Shown here piece by piece: positions 38,771 to 46,905 of a stretch of 57,184 bases of DNA (position 1 is the first letter of the stretch; the number at the start of each line of letters is the position of its first letter). Under the pieces are notes generated by a model. It saw only the letters and a list, made by a program, of their open reading frames with translations. It searched no databases and had not been told where the DNA came from. Both the position numbers and the translations under genes were made by a program. Origin of the DNA: Streptomyces sp. (GTDB taxonomy: Bacteria > Actinomycetota > Actinomycetes > Streptomycetales > Streptomycetaceae); the NCBI RefSeq assembly GCF_019510245.1, contig NZ_JAEKKT010000148.1, positions 1 through 57,184 of the forward strand. The letters are read 5' to 3'.

Positions 38771-39595
38771 TCAGGATTTCGTGACCGTGGCCTTGTTGAT
38801 CACGACCGTTGCGTTCGGGGCTCCGTCACCCTGTCCCGTGCTCTCACCCGCGGCGGCGATTTTCTTGAGGATCTTCAGGCCGGCGGCGTCGACCGTGCCG
38901 AACGGGGTGTAGCTGGCCGGCAACTGGCTGTCCTGGTAGACCAGGAAGAACTGGCTGCCGCCGGTGTGCTTCTGGCCCGTGTTGGCCATCGCGACGGTGC
39001 CCGCCGGGTAGACACCGCCCTTCAGACTCGTGTCCTTCAGGTTCTCGTCAGGGATCGTGTACCCCGGACCGCCGCTTCCGGTACCCGTCGGGTCGCCGCA
39101 CTGCAGCACGTAGATGCCGTTGGTGGTGAGCCGGTGGCACTTGGTGTGGTCGAAGTAGCCCTTCGACGCGAGGAAGTCGAACGAGTTCACGGTGTGCGGG
39201 GCCGCCGACGTCTTCAGCGCGATGCCGATGTCGCCGCAGGTCGTCGACAGCGTCATCGTGTACTTCGCCGACGTGTCGATCGTCATCGCCGGCTCCTTCT
39301 TCCAGCTCATCTTCTTCACCGAGCCGGCCGCGGCCTTCTCGCACGGGTCAGGAGCCTTGCTGGGCGAGGCGGAGGCGCTGGGAGTCGTCTCCGAACCGGC
39401 GTTCACCTTGTCGTCGTTGCCCTTCAGCGCACCGGTCGTGTAGAGCGTGACTCCCACGATCACGACCACGCCGAGCACCGAAGCGATCACCGAGTTGCGC
39501 ATGCGTGTCTTGCGCCGTGCGCTGGTACGCCGTTGCTGCTGCCGCAAGAACTTCTCCCGGGCGAGCTGACGCCGCCGCTGCTCCTGGCTGACCAC
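38771..39595 (-). CDS. Membrane-anchored peptidyl-prolyl cis-trans isomerase (cyclophilin type)
   Basis: A 274-residue protein with a basic cytoplasmic tail (RRRQLAREKFLRQQQRRTSA), one membrane span at about 34-52, a Ser/Pro linker, and an extracytoplasmic cyclophilin domain. The domain shows FDFLASKGYFDHTKCHRLT, AGTVAMANTGQKHTGGSQFF and YTPFGTVDAAGLKILKKIAA, so the fold and most of the active cleft are present. It should help fold exported proteins. It is transcribed leftward, ahead of the DUF349 gene, and divergently from the MBL-fold gene. GTG start at 39595. Confidence 0.9.
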   Translation of the reverse strand: MVSQEQRRRQLAREKFLRQQQRRTSARRKTRMRNSVIASVLGVVVIVGVTLYTTGALKGNDDKVNAGSETTPSASASPSKAPDPCEKAAAGSVKKMSWKKEPAMTIDTSAKYTMTLSTTCGDIGIALKTSAAPHTVNSFDFLASKGYFDHTKCHRLTTNGIYVLQCGDPTGTGSGGPGYTIPDENLKDTSLKGGVYPAGTVAMANTGQKHTGGSQFFLVYQDSQLPASYTPFGTVDAAGLKILKKIAAAGESTGQGDGAPNATVVINKATVTKS

Positions 39596-39773
39596 CGGGT
39601 TCTCTCCTCATGCGTGTCGTGTGTCGACCGGTACGCGTGCGTCCTGTGCGCTGTGTGAGCCGACTGCTGCGTGTAGCCCCGTACCGTATATGGGTTCGCT
39701 GAGGAAACGGCAGCGCCGGTAGGCTCTGGACCACAGCTTGCAGCCACCCGAACCGACACAACGAAGGACGATC

Positions 39774-40481
39774 GTGCTCATTGCCGGGTTCCCCGCCGGG
39801 GCCTGGGGGACGAACTGTTATCTCGTCGCCCCCGCCGCCGGTGCGGAGTGCGTGATCATCGACCCCGGCCACCAGGCCGCCGAAGGCGTCGAGGAAGCAC
39901 TGCGGAAGCATCGGCTCAAGCCCGTCGCCGTCGTCCTCACTCACGGCCACATCGACCACGTGGCCTCGGTCGTCCCCGTCTGCGGAGCGCACGGCGTACC
40001 GGCCTGGATCCACCCCGAGGACCGGTACATGATGAGCGATCCCGAGAAGGCGCTCGGCCGGTCCATCGGCATGCCGCTGATGGGCGAGCTGACGGTGGGG
40101 GAGCCGGACGACGTCTTCGAACTGACCGACGGCGCGAAGCTGGAGCTGGCCGGACTCGAACTCTCCGTCGCGCACGCGCCGGGCCATACCAGGGGGTCGG
40201 TGACCTTCCAGATGCCGGAGACGGCCGACATTCCGTCGGTCTTCTTCTCGGGCGATCTGCTCTTCGCCGGCTCCATCGGACGCACGGACCTGCCGGGCGG
40301 CTCCATGGACGACATGCTGGCCTCGGTGGCCCGCGTGTGCCTGCCGCTCGACGACTCCACCGTGGTGCTGTCCGGCCACGGCCCCCAGACGACCATCGGC
40401 CAGGAGCGCGCCACCAACGCCTACTTGCGGCGGGTGGCCGCCGGCCAGGGAGCGACGGACGCTCCCCGACGAGGAATGTGA
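39774..40481 (+). CDS. MBL-fold metallo-hydrolase (glyoxalase II-like)
   Basis: A 235-residue zinc hydrolase. The metal motif is VVLTHGHIDHVAS (H-x-H-x-D-H), with later ligands in HAPGHTRGSVTF, FFSGDLLFAGSIGRTDLPGG and VLSGHGPQTTIGQE. Typical of YcbL-type glyoxalase II proteins that cleave thioesters. GTG at 39774 has GAAGGA. It is 13 bases ahead of hisS, a pairing common in actinobacteria, and likely co-transcribed. The true substrate is unknown, since these bacteria lack glutathione. Confidence 0.9.
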   Translation: MLIAGFPAGAWGTNCYLVAPAAGAECVIIDPGHQAAEGVEEALRKHRLKPVAVVLTHGHIDHVASVVPVCGAHGVPAWIHPEDRYMMSDPEKALGRSIGMPLMGELTVGEPDDVFELTDGAKLELAGLELSVAHAPGHTRGSVTFQMPETADIPSVFFSGDLLFAGSIGRTDLPGGSMDDMLASVARVCLPLDDSTVVLSGHGPQTTIGQERATNAYLRRVAAGQGATDAPRRGM

Positions 40482-40494
40482 CGAGAGACCTCCC

Positions 40495-41757
40495 GTGAGC
40501 ACCTTTCAGGCCCCCAAGGGCACCTACGACCTGATCCCGCCGGACTCCGCCAAGTACCTCGCCGTCCGCGAGGCGATCGCCGCGCCGCTGCGCAACTCCG
40601 GCTACGGCTACATCGAGACCCCGGGCTTCGAGAACGTCGAGCTCTTCGCGCGCGGTGTCGGTGAGTCCACCGACATCGTCACGAAGGAGATGTACGCGTT
40701 CGAGACGAAGGGCGGCGACAGGCTGGCCCTGCGTCCCGAGGGCACGGCCTCCGTGCTGCGCGCCGCACTGGAGGCGAACCTCCACAAGTCCGGCAACCTC
40801 CCCGTCAAGCTCTGGTACTCCGGCTCGTACTACCGCTACGAGCGCCCGCAGAAGGGCCGTTACCGCCACTTCTCGCAGGTCGGTGCGGAGGCGATCGGCG
40901 CCGAGGACCCGGCGCTGGACGCCGAGCTGATCATCCTCGCCGACCAGGCGTACCGCTCGCTGGGGCTGCGCGACTTCCGCATCCTGCTGAACAGCCTGGG
41001 CGACAAGGAGTGCCGCCCGGTCTACCGTGCGGCTCTCCAGGACTTCCTGCGCGGCCTGGACCTGGACGAGGACACCCTGCGCCGGGCCGAGATCAACCCC
41101 CTGCGCGTCCTGGACGACAAGCGCGAGTCGGTCCAGAAGCAGTTGGGCGACGCGCCTCTCCTCCGTGACTACCTGTGCGACGCCTGCAAGGCGTACCACG
41201 AGGAGGTCCGCGAGCTGATCACGGCGGCGGGCGTCGCCTTCGAGGACGACCCGAAGCTGGTCCGCGGCCTGGACTACTACACCCGCACCACCTTCGAGTT
41301 CGTCCACGACGGTCTGGGCTCCCAGTCCGCGGTGGGCGGCGGCGGCCGCTACGACGGCCTCTCCGAGATGATCGGCGGGCCCGCGCTGCCGTCCGTCGGC
41401 TGGGCCCTGGGCGTGGACCGCACGGTGCTGGCGCTGGAGGCCGAGGGCGTCGAACTGGACATCCCGTCCGCCACCAGCGTCTTCGCGGTACCGCTCGGCG
41501 AGGAGGCACGCCGCGTGCTCTTCGCGAAGGTCACGGAGCTGCGCCGGGTGGGCATCGCGGCGGACTTCTCCTACGGCGCCAAGGGCCTCAAGGGCGCCAT
41601 GAAGAACGCCAACCGCAGCGGCGCCCGCTACACGATCGTCGCCGGTGAACGGGATCTCGCGGAGGGCGTGGTCCAGCTGAAGGACATGGAGTCCGGCGAG
41701 CAGTCCGCGGTGGGTGTGAACGAGATCGTCGCGGAGCTGGAGTCGAGGCTCGGCTAG
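40495..41757 (+). CDS. hisS: Histidine--tRNA ligase
   Basis: A 420-residue class II synthetase. It begins STFQAPKGTYDLIPPDSAKY, motif 1 lies near GFENVELFARGVGE, motif 2 around YRYERPQKGRYRHFSQVGAE, the histidine-A motif is GLDYYTRTTFEFVHDGLGSQ, motif 3 is SVGWALGVDRTVLALE, and an anticodon-binding domain occupies the last ~90 residues. GTG at 40495 follows GACGAGAGACC. No T-box is seen. A hairpin follows at 41791-41827. Confidence 0.97.
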   Translation: MSTFQAPKGTYDLIPPDSAKYLAVREAIAAPLRNSGYGYIETPGFENVELFARGVGESTDIVTKEMYAFETKGGDRLALRPEGTASVLRAALEANLHKSGNLPVKLWYSGSYYRYERPQKGRYRHFSQVGAEAIGAEDPALDAELIILADQAYRSLGLRDFRILLNSLGDKECRPVYRAALQDFLRGLDLDEDTLRRAEINPLRVLDDKRESVQKQLGDAPLLRDYLCDACKAYHEEVRELITAAGVAFEDDPKLVRGLDYYTRTTFEFVHDGLGSQSAVGGGGRYDGLSEMIGGPALPSVGWALGVDRTVLALEAEGVELDIPSATSVFAVPLGEEARRVLFAKVTELRRVGIAADFSYGAKGLKGAMKNANRSGARYTIVAGERDLAEGVVQLKDMESGEQSAVGVNEIVAELESRLG

Positions 41758-41790
41758 CGGGACCGGGTGGCCGGTCGCCCCCGCCACCGG

Positions 41791-41827
41791 CCGGTCAACT
41801 CGCCGAGAACTGGGCGCAGTTGACCGG
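41791..41827 (+). terminator. Hairpin after hisS
   Basis: CCGGTCAACT-CGCC ... GGCG-C-AGTTGACCGG: a 10-bp outer and 4-bp inner stem beginning 33 bases after the hisS stop. Confidence 0.75.
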
Positions 41828-41887
41828 CACGGTAAACGCTTGGCGATGTCTCCGAACAGGTGTGCGTGGCCTCCCTATGCTGCGCGC

Positions 41888-42703
41888 ATGAAACTCTTCC
41901 GGTCGCGCGACCGCGTGGACACCCCACCCCCGGCGGGCTCTCCCCTGCACCTGGCGAACGACCACTTCCGGGCCGGGCGGTACGCCGAGGCGGCGGCCGA
42001 GGCGCGGGCGGTGGCCGAGGGCGATCCCCGGCACGCTCCGCCGGCTCGGAGCATCGTCGCGACGGCCCTGGGCGCCCAGGGCCGTCATGCCGAGGCCCTC
42101 GCCGAGTACGACGCGCTGCTGCCCGTCTTCGGCAGGAAATACGGCGCCGAACACCTGCTGACGCTGCAACTGCGCTCGAACCGCGCCCAGACGCTGATCG
42201 CGCTCGACCGGTACGCCGAGTGCGAGGTGGAGTGCGCCGCCGTCGCCCGGGCCGCGGTCCGCGGCACCGGACCGCAGATCCCGATCCTGGCGGGAGCCGC
42301 CCGCAACGGACAGATCTACGCCGTCAACGCACAGGGCCGGCACGAGGAGGCCGAGGCGCTCGCCCGCGACGCCCTGACCGCCCGTGACTCGCCCGACCGG
42401 CTCACCCTGGCCCTGCGGCTCGGCCTGGCCCGCAGTCTCAACGGGCAGGCCCGCCACGAGGAGGCCCTCACGGAGGCGCAGCGCGCCGAAGATCTGCAGC
42501 GGAGTCTGTCCGAGGCCCAGCGCCGCCCGGAGACCGGTGCCGTCGAACTGGCCACGGCCACCGCCCTCGTGGGGCTGGGCCGCAGCGCCGAGGCCCGCCC
42601 GCTGGTGGTGGCCGCCCGGGACGCCTGCGTCGCCGCCTTCGGGCCGGACCACTACCGCGTCGCCGAGGCCCGGGCCCTGCTCGACCGCATCGACGGCGCC
42701 TGA
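41888..42703 (+). CDS. Tetratricopeptide-repeat protein
   Basis: A 271-residue helical repeat protein. Paired TPR helices are visible as HLANDHFRAGRYAEAAAEAR, LGAQGRHAEALAEYDALLPV, LRSNRAQTLIALDRYAECEV, YAVNAQGRHEEAEALARDAL and LARSLNGQARHEEALTEAQR. The last ~30 residues match the helix that often ends such proteins. TPRs mediate protein-protein contact; no partner is evident. ATG at 41888 follows TATGCT by six bases and has no ribosome site, so translation may be leaderless. An in-frame start at 41840 is possible but lacks support. Confidence 0.85.
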   Translation: MKLFRSRDRVDTPPPAGSPLHLANDHFRAGRYAEAAAEARAVAEGDPRHAPPARSIVATALGAQGRHAEALAEYDALLPVFGRKYGAEHLLTLQLRSNRAQTLIALDRYAECEVECAAVARAAVRGTGPQIPILAGAARNGQIYAVNAQGRHEEAEALARDALTARDSPDRLTLALRLGLARSLNGQARHEEALTEAQRAEDLQRSLSEAQRRPETGAVELATATALVGLGRSAEARPLVVAARDACVAAFGPDHYRVAEARALLDRIDGA

Positions 42704-42714
42704 CCGGACGTGCG

Positions 42715-42785
42715 TCACCGGTCGAGCAGCCCGCACTGCATGGCGCCGGTGGCGGCCGCCGTGCGGTCGGACACGCCCAACTTGC
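42715..42785 (-). pseudogene. 3' fragment of a LuxR/NarL-type response regulator
   Basis: Reading leftward from about 42783, 22 codons (KLGVSDRTAAATGAMQCGLL) and a stop at 42715-42717 match the very C-terminal helix of NarL-type HTH regulators. The rest of the gene is missing. It is joined directly to the ABC-ATPase fragment at 42786-43063, so it represents the far side of a deletion. Confidence 0.72.
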
Positions 42786-43063
42786 AGCTCGCGGACCGTC
42801 AACTCGGCGGGCGCCGATTCGTCCTGCCAGACGATGCCCACCCGGGACCGCCACGCGCGCGTGCCCGTCGCCGGGTCCGCGCCCGGGTCCGACACCTCGG
42901 CCGCGTCCCGGCCCCGGTCGCCCTGGAGGATCTCCACCGTCGTGCTCTTGCCCGCCCCGCCCCGCCGGATGCCCAGGTCGATGCCGTCCACCGCGGTCAC
43001 GCCGCCGTACCGCTTGCGCGGTCCGCGGACGTCCACCCCGAGTTCGTACCCGTGTGCTGTCAT
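42786..43063 (-). pseudogene. 5' fragment of an ABC transporter ATP-binding gene
   Basis: From an ATG at 43063: RGPRKRYGGVTAVDGIDLGI, then RRGGAGKSTTVEILQG, and RAWRSRVGIVWQDESAPAEL plus TVREL. This is the start of a DrrA-type ABC ATPase. Nine codons that normally lie before GAGKSTT (the GLLGPN part of Walker A) are missing near 42955, and the gene ends about 90 codons in, at the join with the LuxR fragment, with Q-loop but no signature or Walker B. It cannot make a working ATPase. Confidence 0.85.
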
Positions 43064-43209
43064 GGCCCCGAGCATCGGCCGGAACCGAGCTTTCCGGGAC
43101 GACCGTGCGTACTTCCTTATGTCCACCGAACGGTGGGCAGGGCGCCTCGTGCGGCACAATGGCCCCTGCCCGAAGAAGTTCCAACTCTCAAACAGACGGA
43201 ATCGGCGTG

Positions 43210-43866
43210 ATGAGCAAGACGACAGTCAAGGACGTCTCCACCGAGCCCGAGCCCGAGCACGCCTCCGCGGCAGCGCGGACCGAGGGCGGCAGCCGCGCCT
43301 TCGCGCTGCTGCTGATCATCACCGGCGCCGCCGGACTGCTCGCCGCGTGGGTCATCACGATCGACAAGTTCAAGCTGCTGGAAGCGAAGGTCGAGGGCAA
43401 GACGTTCACCCCCGGGTGCAGCCTCAACCCGGTGGTCTCCTGCGGCAGCGTCATGGAGTCCAAGCAGGCCGCCGCCTTCGGCTTCCCGAACCCGATGCTC
43501 GGCCTGGTCTGCTACGGCATCGTCATCTGCGTCGGCATGAGCCTGCTGGCCCGCGCCCGCTTCCCGCGCTGGTACTGGCTGACCTTCAACTTCGGCACGC
43601 TCTTCGGCGTGGGCTTCTGCACCTGGCTGCAGTTCCAGTCCCTGTACCGGATCAACGCGCTGTGCCTGTGGTGCTCGCTGGCCTGGGTCGCCACCATCAC
43701 CATGTTCTGGTACGTGACCTCCTTCAACATCCGCAAGGGCTTCCTGCCGACCCCGAAGTGGCTGAAGTCGTTCTTCGGCGAGTTCACCTGGGTGCTGCCG
43801 GTCCTGCACATCGGCATCATCGGCATGCTGATCCTGACCCGCTGGTGGGACTTCTGGACCAGCTGA
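43210..43866 (+). CDS. Vitamin K epoxide reductase (VKOR) family protein
   Basis: A 218-residue membrane protein with about five hydrophobic segments. VKOR cysteines are all visible: loop pair C70 and C78 (PGCSLNPVVSCGSVME) and the redox CxxC at 152-155 (LCLWC), plus NPMLGLVCYGIV. It should reoxidise a disulfide-forming partner by passing electrons to quinone, as in mycobacteria. There is no fused or adjacent thioredoxin/DsbA domain. ATG at 43210; a GTG three bases earlier is equally possible. Confidence 0.9.
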   Translation: MSKTTVKDVSTEPEPEHASAAARTEGGSRAFALLLIITGAAGLLAAWVITIDKFKLLEAKVEGKTFTPGCSLNPVVSCGSVMESKQAAAFGFPNPMLGLVCYGIVICVGMSLLARARFPRWYWLTFNFGTLFGVGFCTWLQFQSLYRINALCLWCSLAWVATITMFWYVTSFNIRKGFLPTPKWLKSFFGEFTWVLPVLHIGIIGMLILTRWWDFWTS

Positions 43867-43869
43867 CGA

Positions 43870-43891
43870 CCGGGGCCGCCGGCGGCCCCGG
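43870..43891. terminator. 22-bp palindrome after the VKOR gene
   Basis: A perfect inverted repeat with no loop gap (CCGGGGCCGCC and its complement) three bases after the VKOR stop, so a likely terminator hairpin. Confidence 0.7.
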
Positions 43892-43925
43892 CCGGATTGT
43901 CAGTGCCGTGACTTAGGGTTTCAGC

Positions 43926-45281
43926 GTGGAACCCGACCTGTTCACCGCCGCCGCAGAAGAACGCCAGGAGAAGGACCCGACCGGCAGCCCCCTGGCGGTG
44001 CGGATGCGCCCGCGCACCCTCGACGAGGTGGTGGGCCAGCAGCATCTGCTCAAGCCGGGATCCCCGCTGCGCAGACTGGTCGGCGCGGGCTCCGGCGGCC
44101 CGGCCGGACCGTCCTCCGTGATCCTCTGGGGGCCGCCCGGTACCGGCAAGACGACCCTCGCGTACGTCGTCTCCAAGGCGACCGACAAGCGGTTCGTGGA
44201 GCTCTCGGCGATCACCGCCGGCGTCAAGGAGGTCCGCGCGGTCATCGACGGCGCCCGCCGGGCCACCGGGGGCTACGGCAAGGAGACCGTCCTCTTCCTG
44301 GACGAGATCCACCGCTTCAGCAAGGCCCAGCAGGACTCCCTGCTCCCGGCCGTCGAGAACCGCTGGGTCACCCTGATCGCCGCGACCACCGAGAACCCGT
44401 ACTTCTCGGTGATCTCCCCGCTCCTGTCCCGCTCCCTGCTCCTCACCCTCGAACCGCTCACCGACGACGACGTCCGCGGCCTGCTGCGCCGTGCCCTCAC
44501 CGACGAGCGGGGCCTGAAGGACGCCGTCGCCCTCCCCGGGGACACCGAGGAGCACCTGCTGCGCATCGCCGGCGGCGACGCCCGCCGCGCCCTGACCGCC
44601 CTGGAGGCCGCCGCCGGGGCCGCCCTCGACAAGGGCGAGACGGAGATCGGCCTGGCGACCCTGGAGGAGGTCGTCGACCGGGCCGCGGTGAAGTACGACC
44701 GCGACGGTGACCAGCACTACGACGTCGCCAGCGCCCTGATCAAGTCCATCAGGGGGTCGGACGTCGACGCGGCCCTGCACTACCTGGCCCGGATGATCGA
44801 GGCCGGGGAGGACCCCCGCTTCATCGCCCGCCGTCTGATGATCTCGGCGAGCGAGGACATCGGCCTCGCCGACCCGAACGCCCTGCCCATAGCCGTGGCC
44901 GCCGCCCAGGCCGTCGCCATGATCGGCTTCCCCGAGGCCGCCCTCACCCTCAGCCATGCCACCATCGCCCTCGCCCTGGCCCCCAAGTCCAACTCCGCGA
45001 CCACCGCGATCGGCGCCGCCCTGGAGGACGTCCGCAAGGGCCTGGCCGGACAGGTGCCCCCGCACCTGCGCGACGGCCACTACAAGGGCGCCGCCAAGCT
45101 GGGCCACGCGCAGGGCTACGTCTACCCGCACGACCTGCCCGAGGGCATCGCCGAGCAGCAGTACGCCCCGGACACCGTCAGGGACCGGGAGTACTACACC
45201 CCGACCCGGCACGGCGCCGAGGCGCGGTACGCCGACGCGGTCGAGTGGACCAGGAAGCACCTCGGTCGCAGGCGGTCCTGA
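43926..45281 (+). CDS. rarA: Replication-associated recombination ATPase RarA (MgsA)
   Basis: A 451-residue AAA+ ATPase related to clamp loaders that acts at stalled replication forks. Walker A GPPGTGKTT (69-77), Walker B TVLFLDEIHRFSKAQQDSLL, sensor 1 LIAATTENPYFSVISPLLSR, and the C-terminal tetramerisation domain (AALHYLARMIEAGEDPRFIA, YKGAAKLGHAQGYVYPHDLP). GTG at 43926. Its position directly before rpsD and alaS is conserved in related genomes. Confidence 0.95.
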   Translation: MEPDLFTAAAEERQEKDPTGSPLAVRMRPRTLDEVVGQQHLLKPGSPLRRLVGAGSGGPAGPSSVILWGPPGTGKTTLAYVVSKATDKRFVELSAITAGVKEVRAVIDGARRATGGYGKETVLFLDEIHRFSKAQQDSLLPAVENRWVTLIAATTENPYFSVISPLLSRSLLLTLEPLTDDDVRGLLRRALTDERGLKDAVALPGDTEEHLLRIAGGDARRALTALEAAAGAALDKGETEIGLATLEEVVDRAAVKYDRDGDQHYDVASALIKSIRGSDVDAALHYLARMIEAGEDPRFIARRLMISASEDIGLADPNALPIAVAAAQAVAMIGFPEAALTLSHATIALALAPKSNSATTAIGAALEDVRKGLAGQVPPHLRDGHYKGAAKLGHAQGYVYPHDLPEGIAEQQYAPDTVRDREYYTPTRHGAEARYADAVEWTRKHLGRRRS

Positions 45282-45585
45282 GCAGCCTGTAGACTGCCCG
45301 GAAGCGCCGAGTCCCGCGCAGTCAGAGCGGGACAGCCGGCCGGAACCCCCGCGAGGGGGCTCCAGGAGCGTCGCGCACCGTCGAACGGTGTCGCGGGCAG
45401 CCCACCACCACTCGCCGCACGGCGGAATCGGTCGGTGGGCCACTCGCGTGCTGCACGTATGTGCCCAGACCAGGGGAGCGGCTGCCCACCAGGCCCGGCA
45501 ACGGGTTGTGGAGGGTTTCCCCGGCTGCGGATTGCGACCTCCCTCAACCCTGACGAGCCGAATAGTCAGAAGGAAGAAAGAGACA
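45282..45585 (+). promoter_or_regulatory. Structured rpsD leader and promoter region
   Basis: A ~300-base gap with a TAGACT -10-like element at 45290-45295 and several stable hairpins downstream: GTCCCGC/GCGGGAC near 45311-45333, CCCCC-GCGA-GGGGG near 45347-45360, and CGCGCACCG/CGGTGTCGCG near 45374-45397. The last 30 bases hold the AAGGAAG ribosome site. A 5' UTR that S4 or another factor might bind is plausible but unproven; no protein-coding frame is supported. Confidence 0.5.
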
Positions 45586-46200
45586 GTGGCGAACCAGTCC
45601 CGCCCCAAGGTCAAGAAGTCGCGTGCCCTCGGCATCGCGCTGACCCCGAAGGCCGTCAAGTACTTCGAGGCCCGCCCCTACCCGCCGGGTGAGCACGGTC
45701 GCGGTCGCAAGCAGAACTCGGACTACAAGGTCCGTCTGCTGGAGAAGCAGCGTCTGCGCGCGCAGTACGACATCTCCGAGCGTCAGCTGGTCCGTGCCTA
45801 CGAGCGTGCCTCCAAGGTGCAGGGCAAGACCGGTGAGGCCCTGATCGTCGAGCTGGAGCGCCGCCTCGACGCGCTGGTCCTGCGTTCGGGCATCGCCCGC
45901 ACGATCTACCAGGCCCGCCAGATGGTCGTCCACGGCCACATCCAGGTCAACGGCCAGAAGACCGACAAGCCGTCCTTCCGGGTCCGCCCGGACGACGTCG
46001 TGCAGGTCCGCGACCGTTCCAAGGACAAGACGCTCTTCCAGATCGCCCGTGAGGGCGGCTTCGCCCCCGACGGCGAGACCCCCCGCTACCTGCAGGTGAA
46101 CCTCAAGGCCCTGGCGTTCCGCCTGGACCGCGAGCCGAACCGCAAGGAAGTTCCGGTCATCTGCGACGAGCAGCTCGTCGTCGAGTACTACGCCCGCTGA
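45586..46200 (+). CDS. rpsD: 30S ribosomal protein S4
   Basis: A 204-residue small-subunit assembly protein. ANQSRPKVKKSRALGIALTP and YPPGEHGRGRKQNSDYKVRL start the protein, and the S4 RNA-binding domain is RRLDALVLRSGIARTIYQAR with MVVHGHIQVNGQKTDKPSFR. It lacks the N-terminal zinc cysteines found in some S4 paralogues. The frame is open far upstream, but GTG at 45586 after AAGGAAGAAAGAG is clearly the start. A strong terminator follows. Confidence 0.97.
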   Translation: MANQSRPKVKKSRALGIALTPKAVKYFEARPYPPGEHGRGRKQNSDYKVRLLEKQRLRAQYDISERQLVRAYERASKVQGKTGEALIVELERRLDALVLRSGIARTIYQARQMVVHGHIQVNGQKTDKPSFRVRPDDVVQVRDRSKDKTLFQIAREGGFAPDGETPRYLQVNLKALAFRLDREPNRKEVPVICDEQLVVEYYAR

Positions 46201-46230
46201 TCACCGGCCGGGTGTAGCACCTCAGCGTCA

Positions 46231-46273
46231 GCCCGCCGTCTCCCCGCCCTTCCGGGCGGGCGAGGCGGCGGGC
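46231..46273 (+). terminator. Terminator after rpsD
   Basis: GCCCGCCG ... CGGCGGGC outer stem with an inner CCCGCCC-TTCC-GGGCGGG stem, 30 bases after the rpsD stop. Confidence 0.88.
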
Positions 46274-46386
46274 TTCCGCATGTGTGTGCTCGGTCCGTAC
46301 GACCGCTTCCCACAACTCCGCTCTCCGCGCGCGCTAATCCGGTACGGACCCCGAGCCCCGGCGCGATAGGCTCGGTGCAGACTTTT

Positions 46387-46430
46387 CGTGGTAGATCCAC
46401 GTTGATCCACGGAGGAGTTGATCCACGTGG
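46387..46430 (+). promoter_or_regulatory. Triple GATCCACG repeat upstream of the DUF948 gene
   Basis: GATCCACG occurs at 46394-46401, 46404-46411 and 46420-46427; the last two are preceded by TT. The first forms CGTGG-TAGAT-CCACG (46387-46401) and the last is inside the palindrome CCACGTGG (46423-46430). A TAGGCT -10-like hexamer sits at 46367-46372, so the repeats would lie in the start of the transcript or over the start site. Could be an operator or an RNA element. Confidence 0.5.
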
Positions 46431-46452
46431 TCCGGGACGAGACAGGGAGCGG

Positions 46453-46893
46453 GTGCGCGCGGTGTCCGGTGGAGAGGTGGCCGGGATCCTGGTGGCCGTC
46501 TTCTGGGCGATCCTGGTCTCCTTCCTCGCGGTGGCTCTCGTGAGGCTGGCCCAGACGCTCAAGGCGACCACCAAGCTGGTGGCGGACGTGACCGACCAGG
46601 CCGTCCCGCTGCTCGCCGACGCCTCCGCGGCCGTACGCTCCGCGCAGACCCAGATCGACCGGGTCGACGCGATCGCCTCCGACGTCCAGGAGGTCACGTC
46701 CAACGCCTCCGCACTGTCCACCACGGTCGCCTCCACCTTCGGCGGCCCGCTGGTCAAGGTCGCGGCCTTCGGCTACGGCGTGCGCCGGGCGCTGGCCGGC
46801 CGCAAGGCGGACGTGCCCGTGAAGGAGCCCAGGCGTACGGTGATCGTGGGCCGGACCGTCCCCGCCGCACGTCGGAAGAACCGGGGAAAGTAG
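46453..46893 (+). CDS. DUF948 domain membrane protein
   Basis: A 146-residue protein with an N-terminal span (VAGILVAVFWAILVSFLAVA, residues about 9-30) followed by an amphipathic helix region (TLKATTKLVADVTDQAVPLL, SAQTQIDRVDAIASDVQEVT) and a basic tail. This is the DUF948 layout, resembling a membrane-anchored coiled coil. Function unknown. GTG at 46453 fits the AGGGAG site best; GTG at 46462 is an alternative. Thirteen bases upstream of the next small gene. Confidence 0.85.
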   Translation: MRAVSGGEVAGILVAVFWAILVSFLAVALVRLAQTLKATTKLVADVTDQAVPLLADASAAVRSAQTQIDRVDAIASDVQEVTSNASALSTTVASTFGGPLVKVAAFGYGVRRALAGRKADVPVKEPRRTVIVGRTVPAARRKNRGK

Positions 46894-46905
46894 GAGCCAG
46901 GCCAT

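Noticed and set aside
41795..43159. Continuous minus-strand frame reading from the ABC fragment to beyond the TPR gene
   Set aside because: Only its first ~90 codons match a family; the rest is antisense to the TPR gene, which has clear repeat helices on the plus strand.
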